In this document: positions 18,132-25,803 of the stretch, piece after piece
Numbering within the stretch: position 1 is the stretch's first letter
How the letters are laid out: every line of letters begins with the position of its first letter
Origin: Aquabacterium sp. NJ1
GTDB taxonomy: Bacteria; Pseudomonadota; Gammaproteobacteria; Burkholderiales; Burkholderiaceae_C
Length of the DNA: 64,000 nucleotides
Assembly (NCBI RefSeq): GCF_000768065.1
Contig: NZ_JRKM01000001.1
Span: 2,418,001 to 2,482,000 of the forward strand
Reading direction: 5' to 3'
Program-made: the position numbers and the translations under genes
The notes under the pieces: model-generated
What the model saw: only the letters and a program-made list of their open reading frames with translations
Database searches by the model: none
Told to the model about the DNA's origin: nothing

Positions 18132-18961
18132 ATGACGCGTCTGAATCCGTGCTCGAAAGTCGGGAAGCCATCGGACCGTGGAACTACTCGGCACGTATCC
18201 CTGATAGCGCCAGTTCTGCAAACTATGCGCTTATCCCATTGTTGGTAGCCGTAATTTGCGGCGGCATGGGCATGTTCTTGGGCAACGACGTCGCTGGCAG
18301 CGTGCCCTTCTGGTCTAACGCAGCTGTATGGGGTGCGCTGGGACTGTCAGCGATGAGCATTCTGGTTAGCATTTGGATGCTCCTGGGGCGCTGGGTTTGG
18401 ACCGCCCCTCAAATGGCCATATTTAGCCTTGCAGGGTTTGCGCCAATTTTTTGGGCGTTTCAAGGCGCTTCACTTTCTGCATTCTTTCTCTATAGCAGTG
18501 CTCCGCTCTTGGCGAAGGCAAGCATCCTACTGACCTTCATTGCTTGGCACGGGTGGTGGATGCATCAAACGGCGACGCGATGCATGGCCATTTGGGCGAA
18601 CGTCGCTTTGCGCGAAATGGTTTGGATACCTTACGAATGTGCAACGGTGTATCGACGCTCTCAGGCCAAAATTGCCATGGATAAAGCAGGGATCGCGTGG
18701 CACCCTGGCCCAATTGGCCTCTTACTGCCCATATTCCTTTGCATTCCCTTGTACCTATACCGGCATGAGGTCGTCAGATATCTAGACGTGCCGTGGGTCC
18801 CGATGATTGGTTTCGTGCTTTGCTTCTCCAGTTTTGTTCTGATTACAACTGCACTTACAGCCATTGTCGTCGCCATGCTTGTCATACCCGCACGCATCGT
18901 GGCAAGCACAGGCAAGCCGGTTCTCGTTGACATGATGACACCGGCCAACGCCCCCAGGTAG
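18128..18961 (+). CDS. Polytopic inner-membrane protein, candidate immunity to the preceding effector
   Basis: A 277-residue integral membrane protein with about six hydrophobic spans (near 33-52, 63-86, 95-122, 126-146, 195-211 and 222-254) and no enzyme motif. A cytoplasmic loop of about 45 residues (150-195) lies between spans four and five. Its ATG overlaps the effector stop by 4 bp, so translation is coupled, as is usual for toxin-immunity pairs. Known immunity proteins against pore-forming T6SS effectors and colicins are themselves multi-span membrane proteins, which supports the role. Base composition matches the effector gene and differs from flanking genes. The alternative is an accessory membrane protein of unknown function. 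Confidence 0.55.
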   Translation: MNDASESVLESREAIGPWNYSARIPDSASSANYALIPLLVAVICGGMGMFLGNDVAGSVPFWSNAAVWGALGLSAMSILVSIWMLLGRWVWTAPQMAIFSLAGFAPIFWAFQGASLSAFFLYSSAPLLAKASILLTFIAWHGWWMHQTATRCMAIWANVALREMVWIPYECATVYRRSQAKIAMDKAGIAWHPGPIGLLLPIFLCIPLYLYRHEVVRYLDVPWVPMIGFVLCFSSFVLITTALTAIVVAMLVIPARIVASTGKPVLVDMMTPANAPR

Positions 18962-19024
18962 CTGATGCTGGAAGCAAGAATTCGCGCTCTTTCTACGAAC
19001 CGCACGCAGAAGGGGGTGCCCAAG

Positions 19025-19054
19025 AAAAAAGCGACAGGCATCAACCTGTCGCTT
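19025..19054 (-). terminator. Rho-independent terminator of the PEP-CTERM gene at 19145-19759
   Basis: On the minus strand a perfect 10-bp stem (AAGCGACAGG with CCTGTCGCTT) and six-base loop runs into six T residues at 19030-19025. It sits 91 bp past the stop codon of the minus-strand PEP-CTERM gene. Confidence 0.85.
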
Positions 19055-19144
19055 CACATGCATGCTCTGCGCTTATCCAATAAGCCCCAGCCTGCTGCAC
19101 CAGCGGGTGCGCCCCCCCGGTGCCTTCTTCCTTCTTGTCAAACG

Positions 19145-19759
19145 TCAGCCGCGTGCGCGACGTCGAGCGGCCATCCCACCGACCACCGCCAGACCAGCCA
19201 AGACCATGGCATAGGACTCAGGCTCGGGCACCGCTGTGGTCACCAGCTTTTCGCTGCGGCCACCCGGCAGAGCCTGGATGTGCAGCCCAAACTTGAACGA
19301 ACCATTCTGGAGGTCAGCCAGCGACACACCACCCAGGTTGAAGGCCAGCGATTCACCGGCGTTGATGCCATTGGTGGTGGGCTTGCGGTCAGGCTGGAAG
19401 TTGAAGTCCACCGTCCAGTTCAGGCTGGCGGGCAAGTGGGCGCCACCACCCGTGGTGTACAGCACACCTGTACTCTGCGTGGCAGCCAGCGCCACGGTGT
19501 CGCCCAGGCTGCTGTCGAAGCTGATGCCGGTGATGACCGAGCCATTGCCCGCACCCGCCGCGTTCTGGATGGTCAGCACATGGCCCACCAAGCTCCAACT
19601 GGCCAGACTGTTACCAGCTGTGGTGCAGCCCACGGCATTGCTGCCGGGCGTCACGTCACCCGCCACGCACGAAAAACTGTAGGCATGTGCAGCCCCAACT
19701 GATGCGGCCACCGCCATGGCGACGGCGGCTTTTGCGCTGCGCTTGATCCAGGTACTCAT
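19145..19759 (-). CDS. PEP-CTERM sorting-domain protein with possible disulfide in the N-terminal part
   Basis: A 204-residue exported protein. The start at 19759 has GGAG seven bases upstream and gives a signal peptide ending near GAAHA-YSF. The mature N-terminus has two cysteines (FSCVAGD and VGCTTAG) that could pair. The middle resembles other short PEP-CTERM proteins (NWTVDFNFQP, GESLAFNLGGVSLADL). The C-terminus is VPEP, a hydrophobic helix and RRRARG. A strong terminator lies just downstream, so it is probably monocistronic. Function beyond surface sorting is unknown. Confidence 0.85.
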   Translation of the reverse strand: MSTWIKRSAKAAVAMAVAASVGAAHAYSFSCVAGDVTPGSNAVGCTTAGNSLASWSLVGHVLTIQNAAGAGNGSVITGISFDSSLGDTVALAATQSTGVLYTTGGGAHLPASLNWTVDFNFQPDRKPTTNGINAGESLAFNLGGVSLADLQNGSFKFGLHIQALPGGRSEKLVTTAVPEPESYAMVLAGLAVVGGMAARRRARG

Positions 19760-19863
19760 TCTCAAACTCCATGTCGGCTCAACAACGTCGACATCAGCCA
19801 TGGTGCCCAATCCTGCGGGTCTGCACCACGCCGCGTTTGGAGGGGTTGGGCTGCGCAAGCATG

Positions 19864-19887
19864 AAAAAAGGCCGCTAATTGCGGCCT
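19864..19887 (-). terminator. Rho-independent terminator of infA
   Basis: On the minus strand a perfect 7-bp stem AGGCCGC/GCGGCCT with a 5-base loop is followed by a run of T (19869-19864). It begins about 27 bp past the infA stop codon. Confidence 0.9.
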
Positions 19888-19913
19888 CGTTGATGCAGGG
19901 CAAAGGTCTGCGC

Positions 19914-20171
19914 TCAGTGCGACGAACGCTGCGGAGCCTGGTAACCACCGCGCTCGATATGGCGGAAGGTGATGCGGCCCTTGGTCAGGTCGTAAGGCGA
20001 GAGCTCCAGCGACACTTTGTCGCCCGCCAGGATGCGGATGTGGTGCTTCTTCATCTTGCCGGAGGTGTACGCGACCAGTTGGTGGCCGTTGTCCAGCGTC
20101 ACGCGGAAACGCGAGTCCGGCAGGACTTCGTTGACCACGCCGTTCATTTCGATCAGTTCTTCCTTGGCCAT
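19914..20171 (-). CDS. infA: Translation initiation factor IF-1
   Basis: An 85-residue S1/OB-fold protein that binds the ribosomal A site during initiation. Typical segments are [39 protein letters not shown] and [18 protein letters not shown]. It is about 13 residues longer than E. coli IF-1, with a C-terminal tail ([11 protein letters not shown]). I recall this length for the second infA copy common in Burkholderiales, outside the ribosomal protein operon. It has its own terminator and stands alone between unrelated genes, which fits that reading. Confidence 0.93.
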   Translation of the reverse strand: MAKEELIEMNGVVNEVLPDSRFRVTLDNGHQLVAYTSGKMKKHHIRILAGDKVSLELSPYDLTKGRITFRHIERGGYQAPQRSSH

Positions 20172-20333
20172 GGGCCAGTCTCCAGCAGGTTGAGTCAGGT
20201 ACGATGCCGTCCTTCCTCAGTGTGGACGATACCGGGATGCCAGGCAAGGTCAGGAAGACTGACGTTGCCGATCTGCAAAACAGGATACTGTAACACGCGG
20301 ACCGGAAAACCGTCTAGCAGGGAAGCTGCCCGG

Positions 20334-20600
20334 TCAGACGCCCCCCGGCCTGCGGGTCATGGCGTTGCACAGGTTGCGGCCGATTTCCGTGAGACGCAAA
20401 CCGCCACCTGCCCACTCCAGCCAGTCGAGGGTCACGTAGTCCTCGATCAGGTCGTCGCCGATCAGGTTCGCCTGACGGGCTTTGAGGCATTCCATGGTGT
20501 GGGGCAGCATGGTGCGCAACATTTCTGCGCGAGAGGCAGGCATCGCTTGACCAGGTCGGGTGGCCGCGTAGTCAAGCGACGGAGACGGGGTGCTGGGCAT
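20334..20600 (-). CDS. Small conserved-type hypothetical protein (88 aa)
   Basis: An 88-residue cytoplasmic protein. The start at 20600 is supported by a strong AAGGAG five bases upstream. The C-terminal half (LIGDDLIEDYVTLDWLEWAGGGLRLTEIGRNLC) looks like a helix followed by the beta-wing of a winged-helix fold, so a small DNA-binding or adaptor role is possible. No family name is known to me. It is transcribed away from the MFS gene and toward infA, with 162 bp between it and infA. Confidence 0.65.
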   Translation of the reverse strand: MPSTPSPSLDYAATRPGQAMPASRAEMLRTMLPHTMECLKARQANLIGDDLIEDYVTLDWLEWAGGGLRLTEIGRNLCNAMTRRPGGV

Positions 20601-20742
20601 GATCGCTCCTTGGCGTCGTGCCTCACCAGGGCAAGGTGTCCACGCTGGACAGCTGTTCGGTGCGGCACTCCAGCCTACCACCACCAGCGATTCCCCGGGC
20701 CTATTTATGACGCGGGAACAGGGGGTGTGGCACAGTCGCACG

Positions 20743-22002
20743 ATGTCTATGTCGCCCTCCATGCCTCTGCCTGACGCCTCGGCCAAGCGTCAGGATGCCG
20801 CCACGATTGGTCTGATCGGCCTGGCCCACGGGACATCCCATTTTCATCATTTGCTGCTGGCGCCGCTTTTTCCCGTCTTCATGCGGGAATTCGGGCTGAA
20901 TTACGCCGAAATGGGCCTGCTGGTGAGCGTGTTCTTCGTGATTTCCGGCGTGGGGCAGGCCCTGGCGGGCTTCGTGGTGGACCGCATTGGCGCGCGCCCG
21001 GTGCTGTTTGCCGCCCTGGCGTGTTTCGTGTCGGCGGCGCTGGCTGCGGCCTCGGCGCATGGTTACGGCGGGCTGATGCTGGCCTCGGCGTTGGCGGGTC
21101 TGGGCAATGCCCCGTTTCACCCGGCGGATTTCACGATCCTGAACAAGCGGGTGTCGATGGCGCGCCTGGGCCATGCGTTCTCCATCCACGGCATCAGCGG
21201 CAACCTGGGTTGGGCGGCCGCACCGGTGTTCCTGATCGGCATCCACCATGCCTCTGGCAGTTGGCGAGTGGCTTACCTGTGCGCCGCGCTGGTCGGGCTG
21301 ACGGTGATCACGCTGCTGGCCTTGAACCGCGAGGCCATTGACGACCATCACCAGGCGCATGCACCGCACGCCCCTTCGCAGCACGCCCCAGTGGAACACC
21401 CGATGGCGTTCTTGAAGCTGCCCTCGGTGTGGTTGTGCTTCTCGTTTTTCTTCTTCAGCACGGCCGCGCTGAGCGCCATCCAGGGCTTTGCCAGCCCGGC
21501 GCTGAGCAAGCTGTATGGTCTGCCGATTTCGGCCACGGCCTTTGTGGTGACCGGCTACATGATCTGCGGCGCGGTGGGCATGGTGCTGGGGGGCTTTCTG
21601 GTGGCGCGCGTGGAACGGCTGGAGCGCACGATTGGCGTGGCCATGGTGCTGGCCGCCGCCTTGTTGACGCTGGGTGGCCTGGGCGTGATGCCAGGGGTGG
21701 CCGCCGCGGTGGTGGTGTCGCTGGCAGGCTTTGGCACCGGCCTGGCCGGCCCTTCGCGCGACATGCTGATCAAGCGAGCAGCCCCGCCGGGTGCCACGGG
21801 CCGCGTGTACGGCACGGTGTATTCAGGCCTGGATCTGGGCTTTGCGCTGGCCGCACCGATCTTCGGCTCACTGATGGACCATGGCTCGCCATCGAGCGTG
21901 TTCTACGGCGCGGCGATCACCCTGATCATGGGCGTGATGTCAGCGGGGATGGTGGGCCAAGGCATCGCGACGCGGCAGCTGCGCCAGGCACTGGCCCGGT
22001 AG
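20743..22002 (+). CDS. MFS transporter, fosmidomycin-resistance (Fsr)-like
   Basis: A 419-residue major facilitator protein with about 12 spans and a central His-rich cytoplasmic loop (DDHHQAHAPHAPSQHAPVEH) between spans six and seven. The N-terminal segment LIGLAHGTSHFHHLLLAPLF followed by EFGLNYAEMGLLVSVFFVISG is the pattern of the Fsr branch, whose E. coli member exports fosmidomycin. Substrate here is unknown. The start at 20743 is one of several close ATG codons (20743, 20749, 20761) and no clear ribosome-binding site separates them. Confidence 0.85.
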   Translation: MSMSPSMPLPDASAKRQDAATIGLIGLAHGTSHFHHLLLAPLFPVFMREFGLNYAEMGLLVSVFFVISGVGQALAGFVVDRIGARPVLFAALACFVSAALAAASAHGYGGLMLASALAGLGNAPFHPADFTILNKRVSMARLGHAFSIHGISGNLGWAAAPVFLIGIHHASGSWRVAYLCAALVGLTVITLLALNREAIDDHHQAHAPHAPSQHAPVEHPMAFLKLPSVWLCFSFFFFSTAALSAIQGFASPALSKLYGLPISATAFVVTGYMICGAVGMVLGGFLVARVERLERTIGVAMVLAAALLTLGGLGVMPGVAAAVVVSLAGFGTGLAGPSRDMLIKRAAPPGATGRVYGTVYSGLDLGFALAAPIFGSLMDHGSPSSVFYGAAITLIMGVMSAGMVGQGIATRQLRQALAR

Positions 22003-22056
22003 GAAGCATGGCGCCGGGGCCTTGAGGGCGCCCGTGGAAGAGAGCGGGACAAGCGC

Positions 22057-22365
22057 TCAGTGCGGCTTGCGGCGCTCTCGGCGTTCTTTTTCCTTGAAGG
22101 CTTCGGGCGTGAGCACATTGCCTTCCTTTTCGACACGGTGGCGCACCCGGTTGATGACATCCTGCGCCGCCTGTTTGGCCTGGGCGGCCGAACGGCGCTT
22201 GCGGCGCCAGTGCCAGATGCGCAGCACCTGGTAGCGCAGACGCCCCCAGGCCATGAGGGCCGCACGATCCAGGCGGGCACGCCGTGCGTCGCCCAGGGCG
22301 AGCCGGATGAGCATGACCACGCAGATGGCGGCCACGAAAACAGAGAACAGCTTGTCGACGCCCAT
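22057..22365 (-). CDS. Small membrane-anchored basic protein (102 aa)
   Basis: A 102-residue protein with one N-terminal membrane span (LFSVFVAAICVVMLIRLAL) followed by a long, strongly basic helix rich in Arg and Lys (WHWRRKRRSAAQAKQAAQDV). It would sit in the inner membrane with the basic tail in the cytoplasm. I do not recognise a family. No clear Shine-Dalgarno sequence precedes the start. It is convergent with the MFS gene (54 bp gap). Confidence 0.65.
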   Translation of the reverse strand: MGVDKLFSVFVAAICVVMLIRLALGDARRARLDRAALMAWGRLRYQVLRIWHWRRKRRSAAQAKQAAQDVINRVRHRVEKEGNVLTPEAFKEKERRERRKPH

Positions 22366-22483
22366 GGCGAAGTGTCCGGGAACACAGGGTTGAGGTACTG
22401 GCTACGATGGTAGCCCTGAGACCCCCTGCTTGTCTCGCCCAAAGTCAAGCAAATGGCCACCCATTCAGAGGAGCGCGCCGCAA

Positions 22484-22909
22484 ATGCACACGTATTCACC
22501 CGTTTTCCTGCCCATGGCCATCCTGGCCTTGTGGACGATGCATGTGCTGTTGATGATCCCGTTTGCGCGCTTCAAGGCGGGCCGACAAGGCCAGGTCACG
22601 GCGGAGGATTTTCGTTATGGGGAATCCGAGCGGGTACCCGATGCGGTGCGCCTGCCCAATCGCCATTTCATGAACCTGCTGGAAGTGCCGGTGCTGTTTT
22701 ATGTCGCCGGCTTCATGGCCTTCCTGACACACAACGTGGACAGCCTGATCCTGGGGCTGTCGTGGGCGTATGTGGCGCTGCGCCTGGGGCACTCCATCGT
22801 GCACCTGGGGCACAACAACGTGATGCACCGCCTCACGCTGTTCGCCATCAGCAATGTGGTGGTGTCCTTGATCTGGTGGGTGCTGCTGTACCGCCTGGTG
22901 ACGGCGTGA
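22484..22909 (+). CDS. MAPEG-family membrane protein
   Basis: A 141-residue protein with four predicted spans, of the MAPEG type (membrane-associated proteins in eicosanoid and glutathione metabolism). Family marks are NRHFMNLLEVPVLFYV, with the N-x-x-E-x-P-x-F core, and YVALRLGHSIVHLGHNNVMHR. In bacteria these may be glutathione-dependent transferases or peroxidases, but most are untested. The start at 22484 has AGAGGAG ten bases upstream. It is convergent with the PstS-like gene. Confidence 0.88.
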   Translation: MHTYSPVFLPMAILALWTMHVLLMIPFARFKAGRQGQVTAEDFRYGESERVPDAVRLPNRHFMNLLEVPVLFYVAGFMAFLTHNVDSLILGLSWAYVALRLGHSIVHLGHNNVMHRLTLFAISNVVVSLIWWVLLYRLVTA

Positions 22910-22939
22910 GCCGCCAGCCTTGGCGGCCCCGCGCTTCGC

Positions 22940-23362
22940 TTACTTGCGCAGCACCACGTTCATCGAGGCCGGCACATCGGCCTCATCCAGATACGCCACG
23001 GCACCCGGTGTGCTTTGCACATAGCTGATCACATCGGCCACGGAGGGCAACTCGCGCGGTGGCACGCCCTTGCCCACGTAGCGACGCACCGTCCAGTAGG
23101 CCACGTAGGCGTCGTCGGTCTGCTGCAGGTAATCCGCCAGGAAGCGCTGGCGCAAGGGTTGGCCAGCCTTGAAGTTGATGGGCGCCACGGACACGCCACC
23201 CACCTCGATCACCTTGCCGGTGTAGATGCGTTGCAGGGTGGGCAGATCCAGCTTGTGCATGTTGGCGTGCGCCACCACGACCACGCCGGCCATGGCCGGT
23301 GCGGCCAGCAGGGCCAGGCACAGCAGCCAGGCAGCACAGAGAAAACGTTGAAGTCGTTTCAT
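22940..23362 (-). CDS. Small periplasmic PstS-like (phosphate-binding-type) protein
   Basis: A 140-residue exported protein with a signal peptide (KRLQRFLCAAWLLCLALLAA, cleavage near AMA-GVV) and a GAGGGG ribosome-binding site. The mature part resembles one lobe of phosphate-type binding proteins: VVAHANMHKLDLPTLQRIYTGKV, then PINFKAGQPLRQRF, then TPGAVAYLDEADVP. At about 120 mature residues it is far shorter than PstS (about 320), so it probably keeps the fold of one domain and serves as a sensor subunit. It is the last of six same-strand genes and lies 10 bp after the outer-membrane protein gene. Confidence 0.8.
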   Translation of the reverse strand: MKRLQRFLCAAWLLCLALLAAPAMAGVVVVAHANMHKLDLPTLQRIYTGKVIEVGGVSVAPINFKAGQPLRQRFLADYLQQTDDAYVAYWTVRRYVGKGVPPRELPSVADVISYVQSTPGAVAYLDEADVPASMNVVLRK

Positions 23363-23372
23363 GTGGTGCCCC

Positions 23373-24641
23373 TCAGAAGACAAAGCTGTAGTTGAGGGAC
23401 AGCACATTGATGCGCTGCCTGCGGACCACGTCCTCACCGGGTGGTGAATCGACCGTGGCCGAGCGGTTGCCGATGCGGGTGCGTGCCCACTCGGCCTTGA
23501 GCTTGCTTTGCGGGGTCAGGGCATACGAGCTGCCGATGGCCAGGGTGTCCTGGTCGTAGACCATGATGGCGTCGGAGGCGGCACGCTGCGAGGGGTTGAA
23601 CGCGGGATTGGGCGTCGATGACTGCGCGGCATTGAGGCTGTCTGCCACGCGCACGGACACGCCCATGGAACGCAGCCTCGCGTAGCTGACATACGGCGTG
23701 AGCGCGCCCATCTTGTGCAGGACGGCGACGTAGCCACCTGCGGTGTTGGCGCCGTTCTCCGTGCGCATCTGGATGTTGCGAGCCAGCTCGCTCACCAGGC
23801 GCCAGTTGGGTGCGACCTCGATGTCACCGCCCAGCGTGATCACATCGTTCACGATGCTGGGGGTCGTGCCGATGGGCTCGGTGCCCACCATCGGGGGTTG
23901 CACCGCGTAATAGCCCACGCCAGGCCCCGCTGACACGTAGGGGTAATGGCTGGAGAAGTCCTGCCCATCGCGTCGGCGCGTGACGGTGTGATGCAGGCCC
24001 GCGCGCCAAACGGAGCCGTCCTGCCTCAGGGTCAGCACGGCCCCGGAAATGGTTGTGCACACCGGCATGAAGATGGCGCCCATATCCCGCAAGTGGGCGC
24101 GAGCCTGCAAATCGGCCTCGCCGTGGAACACATCCAGCGTGGTTTCACCCAGCTCGGGCATCCAGGTGCGCGACACGTACAGGCCCTTGAAATCATTCGA
24201 GGGCGAGATGCCGTACATCTCGAAGGGCAGGCGCGCGAAGTCATAGGTCTGCCCCACGTCCATGTTCTCGGAGTTGAGGTACATGGGCACGCGCTGCTTG
24301 CCCAGGCGCAGCAGCCAGTCATTGCCCGGGCGCCAGGACACGAAGGCCCAGGAGGCCGTGAGCGACCAGTCTTCGTCGTTGTTCAGCGAAGGGGCGACCT
24401 TGGCCTGCACGGTGGCCGACCACTCGGGGCTGAACTTGGCGTCCAGCTGCCCGCCCAGCACGGTGTCACGCTTGAAGGTGCCGCCTTCGTCGACAAAGCG
24501 CTGGTAGTTGTAGGGCTGGTCAGAGACGGCATAACCCAGCGTGCCAAAACCCGAGGCACTCAAGTCCACCGCACGAGCCGGTACGGTGGCCAGTGCACAT
24601 GCCAGACCAGTGATGAGCCAGACAGCTTGCAAGCGCTTCAT
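23373..24641 (-). CDS. Porin-like outer-membrane beta-barrel protein
   Basis: A 422-residue exported protein with a signal peptide ending near VPARA-VDL and a barrel that terminates in Phe (SLNYSFVF). Alternating aromatic strands and segments such as DWLLRLGKQRVPMYLNSENMDVG are typical of porin O/P- or DcaP-like barrels, where the channel lining is near the GKQR loop. The start at 24641 has GAGGA ten bases upstream. It lies 10 bp before the PstS-like gene and 67 bp after the HD-GYP gene. A channel or ligand-delivery role for the sensor system is inferred from that position. Confidence 0.8.
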   Translation of the reverse strand: MKRLQAVWLITGLACALATVPARAVDLSASGFGTLGYAVSDQPYNYQRFVDEGGTFKRDTVLGGQLDAKFSPEWSATVQAKVAPSLNNDEDWSLTASWAFVSWRPGNDWLLRLGKQRVPMYLNSENMDVGQTYDFARLPFEMYGISPSNDFKGLYVSRTWMPELGETTLDVFHGEADLQARAHLRDMGAIFMPVCTTISGAVLTLRQDGSVWRAGLHHTVTRRRDGQDFSSHYPYVSAGPGVGYYAVQPPMVGTEPIGTTPSIVNDVITLGGDIEVAPNWRLVSELARNIQMRTENGANTAGGYVAVLHKMGALTPYVSYARLRSMGVSVRVADSLNAAQSSTPNPAFNPSQRAASDAIMVYDQDTLAIGSSYALTPQSKLKAEWARTRIGNRSATVDSPPGEDVVRRQRINVLSLNYSFVF

Positions 24642-24708
24642 CTTGTGGTGTTCCTCTTGGCTTTTTACTTGGCGTTGATCGTTTGCGTTTGGAGACAGGG
24701 TCCGCGCG

Positions 24709-25803
24709 CTATTCGTCAGACCAGGTGGCCGCGATGCGCACGAACTGGTCCAGGGTGTCGTCAAAGGCCTGCACGATTTCGGGGTCGAAATGCGAACCGC
24801 AGCCGTCGTGGATGAAGGCCACGGCGCGGTCGTGCGACATGGGCTCTTTGTAAGGGCGGCGGCTGATGAGCGCGTCGTAGACGTCGGCCACGGCCATCAG
24901 ACGCGCCGACAGCGGGATGGCTTCGCCCGCGAGCTTGTCGGGGTAGCCGCTGCCGTTCCACTTCTCATGGTGGTAGCGGGCGATGTCCATGGCGTGACGC
25001 AGGAAGCCGTCGTCATCGCCCATGCGGCTGGCCGCGCGTTTGAGCATCTCCCAGCCGTGCATGGCGTGCTCGCGCATGATGACCAGCTCGTCGTCATTGA
25101 GCCGGCCGGGCTTGAGCAGGATGTGGTCGGGGATGGCGACCTTGCCCACGTCATGCAAGGGGGCGGACTTGGCGATGTGGTCGATGCTCTCGGGGTTGAG
25201 CACGTCCAGGTGAGCGCCCTGCTTGTACAGGTGCGTGGCCAGGGTGCGCACGTATTCCTGCGTGCGCTTGACGTGGTTGCCGGTTTCTTCGTCACGGAAT
25301 TCGGCGAAGGACACCATCACGTGCAAGGTGGCCTCGCGCAACTGGTCGACCTGGGCCATGCGCTGCTCCAGCTGGGATTGCAGCCAGGCGTTGTCGCGGT
25401 TGAGCTGATCTTGATAAGCCTTGATCTGCAGGTGCGTGCGCACGCGGGCCTGCACGATGGCCGGGCTGATGGGCTTCTGGATGAAATCTGCGGCCCCGAC
25501 TTCGAAACCTCGGGCCTCGTCCTCGGGCTGGCTCATGGCGGTCAGGAACAGCACCGGGATGTGGCGGGTGACGACGTCGGCCTTGAGGCGCCGGCAGACT
25601 TCGTAGCCGTCCATCTCGGGCATCATCACGTCGAGCAGGATGAGGTCGGGTGCACCACGACGGGCCAGTTCCAGCGCCTTGGCACCCGATGGCGCCAGCT
25701 TGACCCGGTAGAGCTTGTTGAGCAGACCGGCGAGCAAGCTCAGGTTGGCGGGGGCATCGTCCACCACCAATACCGTGGGCAAGGTCTCCTTGTCTGCGTT
25801 CAT
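24709..25803 (-). CDS. Response regulator with HD-GYP c-di-GMP phosphodiesterase domain
   Basis: A 364-residue two-domain protein. The receiver domain (residues 8-125) has the acidic pair VVDD, the phosphoacceptor Asp58 in LILLDVMMP and the switch Lys in FIQKPISP. An HD-GYP domain follows a coiled linker (120-165): H217-D218 in LHDVGKVAIPDHIL, then HHEKWNGSGYP, the GYP element. It would hydrolyse c-di-GMP when phosphorylated. Its start overlaps the end of the hybrid kinase gene by 4 bp, so it is the obvious output partner of that kinase. Confidence 0.92.
   Translation of the reverse strand: MNADKETLPTVLVVDDAPANLSLLAGLLNKLYRVKLAPSGAKALELARRGAPDLILLDVMMPEMDGYEVCRRLKADVVTRHIPVLFLTAMSQPEDEARGFEVGAADFIQKPISPAIVQARVRTHLQIKAYQDQLNRDNAWLQSQLEQRMAQVDQLREATLHVMVSFAEFRDEETGNHVKRTQEYVRTLATHLYKQGAHLDVLNPESIDHIAKSAPLHDVGKVAIPDHILLKPGRLNDDELVIMREHAMHGWEMLKRAASRMGDDDGFLRHAMDIARYHHEKWNGSGYPDKLAGEAIPLSARLMAVADVYDALISRRPYKEPMSHDRAVAFIHDGCGSHFDPEIVQAFDDTLDQFVRIAATWSDE

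Noticed and set aside
22911..22928. GCCGCC/GGCGGC hairpin between the convergent MAPEG and PstS-like genes as a terminator
   Set aside because: It has no T run on either strand. Two convergent genes could share it, but the evidence is too weak.
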